A stretch of 13,043 nucleotides of DNA from Robiginitomaculum sp. Lineage in GTDB: Bacteria > Pseudomonadota > Alphaproteobacteria > Caulobacterales > Maricaulaceae. Numbering within the stretch: position 1 is the first letter of the stretch; each line of letters opens with the position of its first letter. The DNA is taken from the NCBI GenBank assembly GCA_026993275.1, contig JALWUB010000404.1:1-13043 (forward strand), in the 5' to 3' direction. This document shows, in pieces, positions 6,449 to 13,043 of this stretch. Position numbers and translations under genes: made by a program. The notes below the pieces were generated by a model that worked only from the letters and a program-made list of their open reading frames with translations, was not told the DNA's origin and made no database searches.

Positions 6449-7246
6449 TCAGTTCAGCGCCTGTTCCACCTTGGCCAGAATGGCCGGATCGGGTTGCTCC
6501 GGTGAAAACCGGAGGGCCTGCAGCGGCGTTTCATTGTCATCAATGCGCACGTCCTTGCCGGCAGGCCCTGTCAGCGTCAGGTTCTCAAAGCTGATGCGGC
6601 CATAGCCACGCGAGCCGGAGCCTCCCAGGGCATCCTGTTCCAGCAGGCCAAGCCCCTGCAGCAGCCAGGCGAGGCACTCGCGGTCGCGCTTGCCGCCATC
6701 ACCGTCCACGTCATAAAGGCGGAAACGCGCCTCAAACTCGAACGCGGCCCCGGGGGGGACGCGTTCGGTCTGGCGGGGACCAGCTTTGCCGGCCTTTCCG
6801 GCAACGCGATCAATCAGGACCTCCGTCTTGGATTCGGTCAGTTCACGCCCGGCCTCAAGCACCTTGGCACGCCAGTTTTTGTTCAGCATGGCATCGCGCA
6901 TCAACAGGCGCGTGGGACCGGCACTCCAGGCCTCTTTTTTTGCTGGCGTGCCGAAAATGCGCAAAACCGGATCTTCGGGATCACAGCCGTCGTTCCCGCC
7001 GGTCCACGGACTGCCGTCCTGCGAGACCTTGTTGAAGGCCCATTCGAGCAAGAAGCGCAGCTTGCCCTTGAGAGACGAGCCGGGAATATAGGGATCACCC
7101 TCCGGCGTCTTGACCACCGGGTTGTCAATGCCGCCTATTTCGACGGCATCCTTGCCGGCACCGATGTGCAGCCCGGTATTGATCACGATCCTGCCCTTGA
7201 GCAAGGCCTGCCCGCAGGACCTAATGGGGACGCTGTTCTCTGTCAT
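6449..7246 (-). CDS. csm3: Csm3, backbone RAMP and target-RNA nuclease
   Basis: A 265-residue protein, the repeated backbone subunit that coats the crRNA spacer and cuts the target RNA every six bases. HIGAGKDAVEIGGIDNPV (residues 27-44) contains the catalytic Asp41 in the usual GG-x-D-xP context. YIPGSSLKGKLR (53-64) is the RAMP loop, and GGSGSRGYGRISF (208-220) is the glycine-rich loop. The start is set at ATG 7246 because AGGAG lies seven bases before it. A longer frame back to a TTG at 7282, which would overlap the csm2 stop, and an ATG at 7252 placed too close to that ribosome site, are less likely. This leaves a 32-base gap to csm2, the largest inside the interference half. Confidence 0.92.
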   Translation of the reverse strand: MTENSVPIRSCGQALLKGRIVINTGLHIGAGKDAVEIGGIDNPVVKTPEGDPYIPGSSLKGKLRFLLEWAFNKVSQDGSPWTGGNDGCDPEDPVLRIFGTPAKKEAWSAGPTRLLMRDAMLNKNWRAKVLEAGRELTESKTEVLIDRVAGKAGKAGPRQTERVPPGAAFEFEARFRLYDVDGDGGKRDRECLAWLLQGLGLLEQDALGGSGSRGYGRISFENLTLTGPAGKDVRIDDNETPLQALRFSPEQPDPAILAKVEQALN

Positions 7247-7278
7247 GTTCATTCTCCTGATCTGATCGGCAACTGCCT

Positions 7279-7743
7279 TCAACCCTTCCTGTTTTTCTTT
7301 GCTTCTTCCTTTTTCTCAAAGACCTTGTGCCAGGCCACGACGGCCTCGAAATGACGCACAAAATGGTCAAAATCGGCCAGGGTCTTGACCAGCCGGGCAT
7401 GATATTCGGCGAAATCGGCCAGGGGTTTACGGTCCTCGTCGCGCGCTGCCGTATAGGCCGTTGAGGCCTTGAGCATGGCCATGGCCACCTGGGCATCGCT
7501 GTCGGCAGGCTTGTTGCCGGTCTCCGCACTCAGGTCAAAACGGCGCTTGTCGGCCATGGCGGAGCCGAAGAAACGGCGCACCTGCGACGTTTTTATGCGA
7601 GCCCACAGTTTTGCCTCAGCCTGCGCTTCTTCGTCAAAGAGTTCCGGACGCAGATTGCCTTCTCTGTCCGTATAGGATTTTGGCTGCAGCGGCGGAGGCT
7701 TTTGCCCGGATTGAAAGCCTCTGTTGTGTTGTGACTGTGCCAT
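7279..7743 (-). CDS. csm2: Csm2, small subunit of the type III-A effector
   Basis: A 154-residue mostly helical protein. Csm2 forms the inner filament of the Csm complex beside the target RNA. The core VRRFFGSAM (residues 55-63) and the helices with HARLVKTLADFDHFVRHFEAVVAWHK (115-140) match the Csm2 pattern of a helix bundle with scattered basic residues. The first 30 residues are glutamine- and proline-rich and look unstructured; the last 12 are lysine-rich. ATG 7743 was preferred over ATG 7749 because AAGGAAG stands six bases before the former and directly touches the latter. It follows the cas10 stop by 13 bases. Small-subunit families diverge quickly, so position between cas10 and csm3 counts for much of the confidence. 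Confidence 0.85.
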   Translation of the reverse strand: MAQSQHNRGFQSGQKPPPLQPKSYTDREGNLRPELFDEEAQAEAKLWARIKTSQVRRFFGSAMADKRRFDLSAETGNKPADSDAQVAMAMLKASTAYTAARDEDRKPLADFAEYHARLVKTLADFDHFVRHFEAVVAWHKVFEKKEEAKKNRKG

Positions 7744-7756
7744 GGTCATCTTCCTT

Positions 7757-10351
7757 TCAGCGGTTGCGGTAGAGCGCATGGGTGAGGACGAAGCGGGCAA
7801 GGCCGGAATAACCTTGCTCGCGCAGGTCCTGATCGAGGCCAAAGAGCCTGGTCAGCATGCCGAACAGGCGCGCCTGCTCGGGGTCTGTGAAATGCTTGGG
7901 CAACTGCCGCGCCAAGTGATAACCCAGACGGGCCTTCCAGACATAATCGCCGGGCCGGATCTTGTTTTTGATACCTGACTTGCGACTGGCAAGGCGGCGG
8001 CGCGAATCGTCCAGGGACAAGAGGCGATAGAGGCCGCTGGTCGAGAGCAGGTCTTCACGCATGGCCAGGTTCAGCTCTTCCGCCTGTTTCAGTGCTCCGG
8101 CATAGTCCGGCCAGGTCATGGGAGAGGAGGAAATGGCACAAACCCGGTTGCGGCCGCTTTCCTTGGCCCTTTCCAGCCTGTCTTCAGCCTCCAGGGCGGC
8201 AATCGAAATGGGCGTGCGGGCATCGAACAGCGCCAGACCAGCCGACAGGGTCAGGTCGGGATTGCCAAGGGAAAATCGGGCAAAATCTTCCTGCAGGTCA
8301 CGAGCCAGATTGAACATGTCCCGCCAGGGCCCGACCAGAAAGAGGTCATCCCCGCCGGCATAAACCGTGTAGGTATCGGGGTAATGCTGTTTGAGCCACC
8401 AGGGCAGGCGGATGGTAAAATAACCATCCAGCATGCGCGAGAGCGCCGATTCGCGCGCAAGGCTCCAGCGCTCGCCAAGCCCGGATCCAAAGATCTGTCC
8501 CAGCCGGTCCACATCCGCCTTGAGCACGGCCAGCATGGGACGGCCCAGGCGCGTGCCGTTCACCAATTCGGTGGAATCGTGAGCAAGAGCCGCAAAGGTC
8601 TTGATGTGGCCAGCCTGTATCTCATCGGAGTCGTCCCGGTCATCGTCCATTTGGCGATAAGCCTTGAGCGTCTCTTCATCTTCCCCGAACAGGGGAACAT
8701 AGGCCTGGTTGTGACGAACCGGGGCAGGACCATGGGCGGCTTCGTCAAAACGCCAGCCCAGTTCGCCATCATGCGCCGCTCTGCCTTCGCCCAGGGGAAG
8801 AAGAACATTGCCGCCAAAAATGCTGTCTGCATCTTTCGCTGAAATCTTTCCGGGCGCCATGATGATGGCCCGGGCCTTGGGAAACCGCTGGCCATTTTCA
8901 TGCTCAGCCCTGCAGGCCACGCAGTGTCCATCCTCCTCTTGCGCGGGCCGGACACCGCAGGCTGCGCATACCCCGTGGGGATAGCGCATGTCCTGCACGG
9001 CCCTGGACGCTGGCCCCTGCAATTGGCGCAGCTTGGCTGCCTCAATGGCGTAACGCAGCTGTTGCCTGACCTTCCGGCTGCGCCTGATGGCGGGCGCCTT
9101 GTCCCTCTTCTCTTCTGGCAGTGGATAAAGATCGCCAGGCGCAAAGGGTTCGCTCAAGGCCAGGCCAAGACCCAGATCACCGCAATACTGACCGGCCAGC
9201 CAGTCATCGAAGGCACTGCGCAGTTCATCGACCTTGCGCCGCATGGTGTCTTCGCCCAGTTCAGGCAACAGCAGGGTAAAGCGCCCGCCGGCACTTTGCA
9301 GGGCCGCAGAGGTTGGCATGTCAAAAGCGATGAGGATTTTGCGAATGGCCATTTCCGCAATCAGCTGAAAACGCAGGGACCGGCCGCGCAAAATGCGATT
9401 CAATCCCTTGACCTGTTCGCTTTTCAGACGAAACAGGGTCGATTGCAGGCCGGAAAGATCGCCCACCAGAAAGCGCAACTTGTTTCTGTGCGGATCCCTT
9501 ATGGCGTCAATGTCCGTGAGTTCTTCACGGGCCTTGTGGTGGTGATACAGGGCCGCAGCAAACCCGGCCACCGCGCGGGCGTGGTCATAAAGCGAAACAT
9601 CGGGTTGATCGATCGTGGATGAAGGGACAGCCCAACATGTCCTTTCCATGAGCGAGAGAAGGCCTTCTTCAAAAGCGCGCGGATCACCGCCGGAATGCGC
9701 AGCAATCTGCGGCCAGCCGGTCTGAAATTCCTGCCACAAGGCCTTGTAGCCGTCTTCAACTTCAACCGGGTCATATTGTGCCTCTGGCATGAGGGCCTCG
9801 GCGCCAAAGCTGGCCGTCCGGTAATAGCCTTTCGTATATTGCCTTTGTGAATCACCGTCATTTTGCCCATCCCCCGCAAGACGTATGGCCGTTGTGATGC
9901 TGTCGAGAGGAGTCTTGCGAAAACCGGCACGCACCTTTTTGTCGGCTTCCGCCTCGGCATCCTTTTCCTTGCGCTCAAAGCCGGACGCTGCCCGGTCGGC
10001 CATGGTCACCAGCCAGGTGGTGGCCAGAAGGGGGTCCTTTTCATAAGCCTGCAGAGGCTTGTGGTGGTAAACCGCCAGATCGCGCACCCAGTGCCTGTTC
10101 AAGTCCTTCGGCCAGACCGTGCCTTGCTCTTCTGCCCAGTCGAAGAAGGCATCGCTCCAGAGCGCGTGCCAGTGACTTGGCCGCCCTTGCGGGTGCGGCA
10201 AAACATCTTCCTGGCGCGCGTAGACAGCTTCGGGCAGTCCCGTGTCGCCACCCGCACGCTGGGACAGTTTGCCAATATCATGCAGCAGTCCACCCAGGGT
10301 TACATCCCAAACGGAGGGGGCCGCTGCTTCCCGGATATGCTTCTTGCTCAT
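7757..10351 (-). CDS. cas10: Cas10/Csm1, large subunit with HD and GGDD cyclase sites
   Basis: An 864-residue protein with the complete Csm1 layout. The N-terminal HD nuclease domain shows His24-Asp25 in LLHDIGKLSQRAG, His96-His97, and Asp119 in MADRAAS. The first palm domain contains SLYDHARAVAGFAAALY (253-269) and DLSGLQSTLFRL to LRGRSLRFQL (298-330). A zinc ribbon follows with Cys462, Cys465, Cys477 and Cys480. The second palm has KADVDRLG (Asp613, Asp615) and AGGDD (Gly666-Asp669). Both activities, ssDNA cleavage and synthesis of cyclic oligoadenylate from ATP when target RNA is bound, therefore look intact. The ATG shares ATGA with the stop of the CARF gene upstream; AGG four bases before it is a modest ribosome site. 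The product should feed the two CARF proteins of the operon. Confidence 0.95.
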   Translation of the reverse strand: MSKKHIREAAAPSVWDVTLGGLLHDIGKLSQRAGGDTGLPEAVYARQEDVLPHPQGRPSHWHALWSDAFFDWAEEQGTVWPKDLNRHWVRDLAVYHHKPLQAYEKDPLLATTWLVTMADRAASGFERKEKDAEAEADKKVRAGFRKTPLDSITTAIRLAGDGQNDGDSQRQYTKGYYRTASFGAEALMPEAQYDPVEVEDGYKALWQEFQTGWPQIAAHSGGDPRAFEEGLLSLMERTCWAVPSSTIDQPDVSLYDHARAVAGFAAALYHHHKAREELTDIDAIRDPHRNKLRFLVGDLSGLQSTLFRLKSEQVKGLNRILRGRSLRFQLIAEMAIRKILIAFDMPTSAALQSAGGRFTLLLPELGEDTMRRKVDELRSAFDDWLAGQYCGDLGLGLALSEPFAPGDLYPLPEEKRDKAPAIRRSRKVRQQLRYAIEAAKLRQLQGPASRAVQDMRYPHGVCAACGVRPAQEEDGHCVACRAEHENGQRFPKARAIIMAPGKISAKDADSIFGGNVLLPLGEGRAAHDGELGWRFDEAAHGPAPVRHNQAYVPLFGEDEETLKAYRQMDDDRDDSDEIQAGHIKTFAALAHDSTELVNGTRLGRPMLAVLKADVDRLGQIFGSGLGERWSLARESALSRMLDGYFTIRLPWWLKQHYPDTYTVYAGGDDLFLVGPWRDMFNLARDLQEDFARFSLGNPDLTLSAGLALFDARTPISIAALEAEDRLERAKESGRNRVCAISSSPMTWPDYAGALKQAEELNLAMREDLLSTSGLYRLLSLDDSRRRLASRKSGIKNKIRPGDYVWKARLGYHLARQLPKHFTDPEQARLFGMLTRLFGLDQDLREQGYSGLARFVLTHALYRNR

Positions 10352-11436
10352 TGTGCCTGTGGTTCTCCTGCTTGTTCCAGAACAGGGACGACTCTGATTT
10401 CACTGGCATCCAGTGCCAGCCGGTAAATCGCATGCGCACGCGGGCCCGTGCGCTGGACAAGCCTAGCGCCCCTTGGCCTGATGCCACAATCACTGGCAAG
10501 CTTGGCAACTCTGGATGCCTTTTCCTCCATCCATTCCGGATCCAGAGGATCGCTTGTTCTTGACAGTGCATTTTGCACCTGGCGGGGGCTGGCAAAGCGC
10601 CTGTAGAATTTTATGAATTCAGCCAGCGGGCTGCCCACCCGGTCAAGCCCGGCATTGCCGTTTTGAAACTGGGCGGCAGCCAGCCATGCCAGCCATGCCG
10701 CAAGATTGGGCGGAAAGGACAATCGCTTGCCGTCCCAGAAAATACATCCTTGCGGCAGATCAATGACCAGACGCGCATCTGAAAGCACTTTGCTGGTCTG
10801 CTGGATCATTTCATCCAACGCATAGTTTCCTTCAGGCACAAACCGGCGCAAGCGAACATACGGGATTTCGAAAAGCTGCACCTCTGTCGCAGAGGCGTCC
10901 ATGACACCGCCGTCCCGGCCCGCCATCATCTGCGGTTCAGGCGGAGGATAGAAGAAGGACGGATTAAGCGTCACATTGTCCGGCACCAGAACATGACTCA
11001 GTTTGTCTTGCGGGCGGCCATAGAGAGACAGGGCCTGTGTCACCAAGGCAGATGCAGGCTTGCGGCCACCGGCAAGGGACACATGCAGCTGCGTGTCTTG
11101 GTCATCACAGATTTCACTGATGATCTCGGCAATGCGCGATGCAAACAGCAGAGTTGCGCGTGAAGCGTCAAGATCGCCACTGTCCGTATCAACAATCTCC
11201 AGTCTTGCCTGCTCGGCCAGTTTTCTGGCCCAGGGCGCGCGCCACTCCTTTGCATACCGGTAGAGTGCCCCATTATGACGATCGAGCAACAGATGGCGAC
11301 ACCCTTCCCCGCCGCTTCGGGTAGTGACCAGAACCAGTTGATCCGGTATCCAGTTGTCTTGACGATCCAGGGCGTAGAGGGTTTCCGTCACCACCTGTGG
11401 CGAAAGTCCAACCGTACAGAGAAGAACCTTCCTCAT
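10348..11436 (-). CDS. CARF protein of the NE0113 family (database name 'ring nuclease Csm6'), with a possible winged-helix C-terminus
   Basis: A 362-residue protein. Residues 1-200 are a CARF domain of the NE0113 family: CTVGLSPQVVTETLYAL (7-23), SLAGGRKPAS (120-129) and RPQDKLSHVLV (141-151). CARF domains bind cyclic oligoadenylate and in some families also degrade it. Unlike the Csm6-like protein of this operon it shows no HEPN domain; R329 and H335 are six apart but in a poor context. Residues about 222-255 (LVIDLPQG, WDGKRLSFPPN, AAWLAWLAAA) and 318-342 recall the helices and wing of an OmpR-like winged helix. It may thus be a sensor-regulator or a ring nuclease. The start at 11436 shares ATGA with the cas6 stop and has GGGGAG directly upstream; the open frame before it lies inside cas6 and has no CARF character. 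Confidence 0.83.
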   Translation of the reverse strand: MRKVLLCTVGLSPQVVTETLYALDRQDNWIPDQLVLVTTRSGGEGCRHLLLDRHNGALYRYAKEWRAPWARKLAEQARLEIVDTDSGDLDASRATLLFASRIAEIISEICDDQDTQLHVSLAGGRKPASALVTQALSLYGRPQDKLSHVLVPDNVTLNPSFFYPPPEPQMMAGRDGGVMDASATEVQLFEIPYVRLRRFVPEGNYALDEMIQQTSKVLSDARLVIDLPQGCIFWDGKRLSFPPNLAAWLAWLAAAQFQNGNAGLDRVGSPLAEFIKFYRRFASPRQVQNALSRTSDPLDPEWMEEKASRVAKLASDCGIRPRGARLVQRTGPRAHAIYRLALDASEIRVVPVLEQAGEPQAQ

Positions 11437-12353
11437 CTCCCCAGTTCCACCCGCCCCAGCCCCATGCTGGTGCCCTTGCCAACGTGCAAAACAGGCAGCC
11501 ATGCGAGGATGTGGCGCAATTGCGGACATCCGGTCATATCCAGCTTGATGCTGCCAAGAAGCCCGCCTATGGCCTGGCTGGATTTCTGACGGGAAGAATA
11601 TCGCCTCAGCTGATGCCACCGCAAATTTGCATCCAGCAGGACAAGACGGGAACTTTCCTGTTTCAGGGCCTTGAAATCCGGTCCGTCGTCAGAGTGGCCA
11701 AAGAACGCATTGATCAACCCCAGGCGCCGGGTCATCGCCATGGCAAGGGCTCCCGGATCAAAACTTTCACTGGTGCAGAATCGCCCAGCCGTCTTGATAC
11801 GCAAAGGGGTTCGAAAATGAAAAATGGCCGAAGTGCCCAAGGGGTTCGGTGCGCCTTGCATGACCGGCTCCGGGTAATGTCCTTCACCCGTCCATGGCGT
11901 GCCGGACTCCTCAGAAGTGGCGATACTGGATAGAGAGAAACGCGTTTTTTCCTTGCCAAATCCATATTGGCCCGCTTCCTCGAAGGCGCGCAAGACGAAT
12001 GGTGCTGCCTTGCAGGCATCACCGAAAAGCCGCAGTTTGAAGTGTATCCGCGCGTTATGCCCAGTTTGCCTGGCTCGTGCGTGCCGCATGTCTGTCACCA
12101 GCACAAAGGGGTGCGGTGCCCGCTTGTAACGGGTCATGATGCCGGCATCCGGCCGCGGCCGGGTTTCAAAAATGGTGGTATATGTACAAGCGTATTCCAA
12201 GGGACAGCCGGTACAGTCCCGAAGACGCATGGCGCACACCACGCGCTTCAGGGCATGTCCGAATATCCCTCTCAACATGGACCCCGGAAACTCAGGCTCT
12301 GCCCACGGCTCTTCAGACTCGTAGTCTAAGCGATATTCGCACCATGAAAGCAT
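11433..12353 (-). CDS. cas6: Cas6, pre-crRNA processing endoribonuclease
   Basis: A 306-residue RAMP protein that should cut the array transcript within each repeat and leave the 8-base 5' handle. The N-terminus has PGSMLRGIFGHALKRVVC (residues 23-40) and a cysteine group (Cys40, Cys47, Cys50, Cys56) of the DCTGCPLEYACTY type seen in this Cas6 branch. The C-terminus has LLGSIKLDM (264-272) and the glycine-rich HVGKGTSMGLGRVEL (290-304), the family's RNA-binding loop. The catalytic histidine is not assigned. ATG 12353 is the only reasonable start: a stop lies nine codons upstream. It has no ribosome binding site, but a predicted -10 element ends only seven bases before it, so the message may be leaderless. 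It is the first gene of the operon and overlaps the CARF gene as ATGA. Confidence 0.9.
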   Translation of the reverse strand: MLSWCEYRLDYESEEPWAEPEFPGSMLRGIFGHALKRVVCAMRLRDCTGCPLEYACTYTTIFETRPRPDAGIMTRYKRAPHPFVLVTDMRHARARQTGHNARIHFKLRLFGDACKAAPFVLRAFEEAGQYGFGKEKTRFSLSSIATSEESGTPWTGEGHYPEPVMQGAPNPLGTSAIFHFRTPLRIKTAGRFCTSESFDPGALAMAMTRRLGLINAFFGHSDDGPDFKALKQESSRLVLLDANLRWHQLRRYSSRQKSSQAIGGLLGSIKLDMTGCPQLRHILAWLPVLHVGKGTSMGLGRVELGR

Positions 12354-12360
12354 GGAGAGA

Positions 12361-12389
12361 ATGCTATGGCATAAAACTTATGCTTGCAA
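12361..12389 (-). promoter_or_regulatory. Predicted promoter of the cas operon, abutting the cas6 ATG
   Basis: On the minus strand TTGCAA (12389-12384) and TAGCAT (12366-12361) are separated by exactly 17 bases; each matches four of six consensus positions. The -10 ends seven bases before the cas6 ATG, which would put the transcription start at or next to the A of ATG. This fits the absence of a ribosome site. No better promoter is seen nearby. Confidence 0.45.
12369..12383. promoter_or_regulatory. Perfect palindrome in the cas promoter spacer (candidate operator)
   Basis: GCATAA and TTATGC are perfect inverted arms around AAC. The 15 bases lie wholly between the predicted -35 and -10 elements of the cas promoter, the classical place for a repressor to block polymerase. 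A 6-base arm can arise by chance in a window of this size; the position is what makes it notable. Its regulator is unknown; the CARF protein with a possible winged helix is one candidate. Confidence 0.4.
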
Positions 12390-12700
12390 GGCAACTGGGC
12401 CTGCCGCAGACCTGTTCCGCTCCTTTGACTTGGCGTTTGCTACAGGAGATGGCAACTTCGCACAAAAACCATCCGGAATTGCGAGCTGGGACGATCGTGT
12501 CGACCTTGCAAGCAGCTTGGCCATCAGCCGGTGGATCTCACCATATCCCGGCTCAGGCGCTCAAGCCGCCTGCCCACAGCAAAACGCCCCCAAGAGCCGA
12601 ACGGGTAAAGGTGCGGGGAATTAAGAGTCTCTATGCCCCGTCAGGGGCACGGGATATGCCACAATCCTTCGAAAAGGCGGCATAATGGCTCGTGCCTGCC
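12390..12700. other. Non-coding stretch between the cas promoter and the tRNA terminator
   Basis: About 310 bases in which I see no convincing gene. A 90-codon plus-strand frame (12352-12624) starts inside the cas6 start region, lacks family features and is not called; short minus-strand frames also have no good ribosome site. Visible elements are a GC hairpin (TGCCCC-GTCA-GGGGCA, 12634-12649), three copies of TATGCC/GGCATA at 12632, 12655 and 12679, spaced 23-24 bases apart, and an 8-base palindrome CTTGCAAG at 12505 that recurs at 12383. It may hold regulatory sites or be a remnant of the boundary between the CRISPR island and the chromosome. Confidence 0.5.
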
Positions 12701-12727
12701 AAACCCCCGTTTCCAGTGGGGCGGGGG
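12701..12727 (-). terminator. Likely intrinsic terminator of tRNA-Ala
   Basis: On the minus strand, directly after the CCA end, CCCCCG (12727-12722) can pair with CGGGGG (12709-12704), followed by TTT. The loop is 12 bases and the T-run short, but the GC-rich stem and position one base beyond the tRNA suit a tRNA terminator. Confidence 0.5.
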
Positions 12728-12728
12728 A

Positions 12729-12804
<76 letters not shown>

Positions 12805-12823
12805 GAAATACGCAGGTGGCGAG

Positions 12824-12853
12824 CCTATAGGGGGGCACAAGCGGTGCTGTCAA
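12824..12853 (-). promoter_or_regulatory. Promoter of tRNA-Ala
   Basis: On the minus strand a perfect TTGACA (12853-12848) is followed after 18 bases by TATAGG (12829-12824), which places the start of transcription about 12-15 bases before the tRNA. It is the best promoter match in the window and fits a stable RNA gene. Confidence 0.7.
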
Positions 12854-12909
12854 GCGCATCAGCGGCTCTTTGGGCCTGCCTTTTCAGCCGCGCGCCCGCG
12901 CGCGCATGC

Positions 12910-12938
12910 TTGCGAAGCCGGGCCGGGATGGTTACATC
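12910..12938 (+). promoter_or_regulatory. Weak candidate promoter for the yggT-like gene
   Basis: TTGCGA (12910-12915) and TACATC (12933-12938) are 17 bases apart and precede the ribosome site of the yggT-like gene. Only four and three consensus positions match. A GC-alternating tract (12897-12909) lies just upstream. The 158 bases between the tRNA and this gene must hold two divergent promoters; the plus-strand one is uncertain. Confidence 0.22.
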
Positions 12939-12962
12939 TGGGCGCAAATCTGGAGGCGACCC

Positions 12963-13043
12963 ATGGCCGTGGCAATCTATTGGCTTTTGAGCCAGCTCAT
13001 TTCCCTTTATATCCTGGTGATCATTGCCGGCGCCATACTGAGC
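12963..13043 (+). CDS. YggT-family membrane protein, N-terminal part (cut by the window)
   Basis: Twenty-seven codons are visible before the window ends. They encode MAVAIYWLLSQLISLYILV and a further IIAGAILS, one hydrophobic transmembrane helix with the LISLYxxVII-A-AILS pattern that opens YggT proteins (normally about 95 residues with two or more membrane segments). YggT proteins are small inner-membrane proteins of uncertain function, linked to osmotic or cell-division related roles in some bacteria. ATG 12963 has GGAGG six bases upstream, which decides the start. It is divergent from the tRNA and is unrelated to the CRISPR locus. With so little sequence, another small membrane protein remains possible. 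Confidence 0.68.
   Translation, partial: MAVAIYWLLSQLISLYILVIIAGAILS

Noticed and set aside
7247..7282. TTG start for Csm3 overlapping the csm2 stop
   Set aside because: The AGGAG ribosome site serves the ATG at 7246, and the added residues are not typical of Csm3.
10348..10480. R329-x5-H335 in the NE0113-type CARF protein as a HEPN catalytic motif
   Set aside because: The segment is rich in Gly, Pro and Arg and lacks the helical context of a HEPN site; it fits a wing or loop better.
11437..11619. 61-codon upstream extension of the NE0113-type CARF protein
   Set aside because: It lies inside cas6 in another frame; the CARF domain begins at the inner ATG, which has a ribosome site and an ATGA overlap.
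12352..12624. A 90-codon plus-strand frame divergent from cas6
   Set aside because: It starts within the cas6 start region, has no clear ribosome site and no recognisable domain, and its composition is unremarkable.
11811..12680. TTCGAA-containing words that resemble the end of the CRISPR repeat
   Set aside because: Only the central hexamer matches; the flanking repeat bases are absent, so these are not extra repeats.
12897..12909. Alternating CG tract, considered as Z-DNA
   Set aside because: Only 13 bases long in a GC-rich background; nothing else supports a function.

Overview
The window carries an almost complete type III-A (Csm) CRISPR-Cas locus on the minus strand, next to ordinary chromosomal genes. 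The DNA is GC-rich. It holds a tRNA-Ala with an encoded CCA end and a YggT-type gene, and the cas genes look proteobacterial. I read it as a proteobacterium, most likely an alphaproteobacterium; the phylum is a fairly safe guess, the class is not.

Layout from right to left, the direction of transcription of the cas genes. At 12963-13043 a plus-strand yggT-like gene begins and runs off the window. A divergent tRNA-Ala(CGC) lies at 12804-12729 with a clear -35/-10 promoter and a terminator-like hairpin. About 340 bases of non-coding DNA follow. At their end is a predicted promoter with a perfect palindrome between -35 and -10; it abuts the cas6 ATG so closely that the mRNA may be leaderless. 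The interference operon is then cas6, a CARF protein of the NE0113 family, cas10 (csm1), csm2, csm3, csm4, csm5 and a CARF-HEPN ribonuclease (Csm6-like). Genes overlap by 4 bases (ATGA) or are separated by 32 bases or fewer. A 103-base gap with an inverted repeat over the cas2 ribosome binding site separates this from an adaptation module: cas2, cas1, a second Cas1-like gene and a second cas2. Last come a 215-base leader and one CRISPR repeat at the left edge (1-37). The array itself lies outside the window.

How it should work. Cas1 and Cas2 proteins add spacers at the leader-repeat junction. Cas6 cuts the array transcript. Cas10-Csm2-5 forms the crRNA-guided complex, which cuts target RNA (Csm3 Asp41) and, through Cas10, DNA (HD) and makes cyclic oligoadenylate (GGDD). 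Two CARF proteins in the same operon would read that signal: one is an evident HEPN RNase, the other appears to carry a winged-helix domain and could be a ring nuclease or a transcription regulator.

The most unusual part is the adaptation module. Its order cas2-cas1-cas1'-cas2' is a mirror image. The second Cas1 keeps a Cas1-like N-terminal half, but I cannot find the Glu, His and Asp metal ligands in it. This suggests a heteromeric integrase with an active and a structural Cas1 and two unlike Cas2 subunits. The regulatory signals (palindrome in the cas6 promoter, CARF-winged helix protein, cas2 hairpin, leader hairpin) are a second, weaker set of leads.
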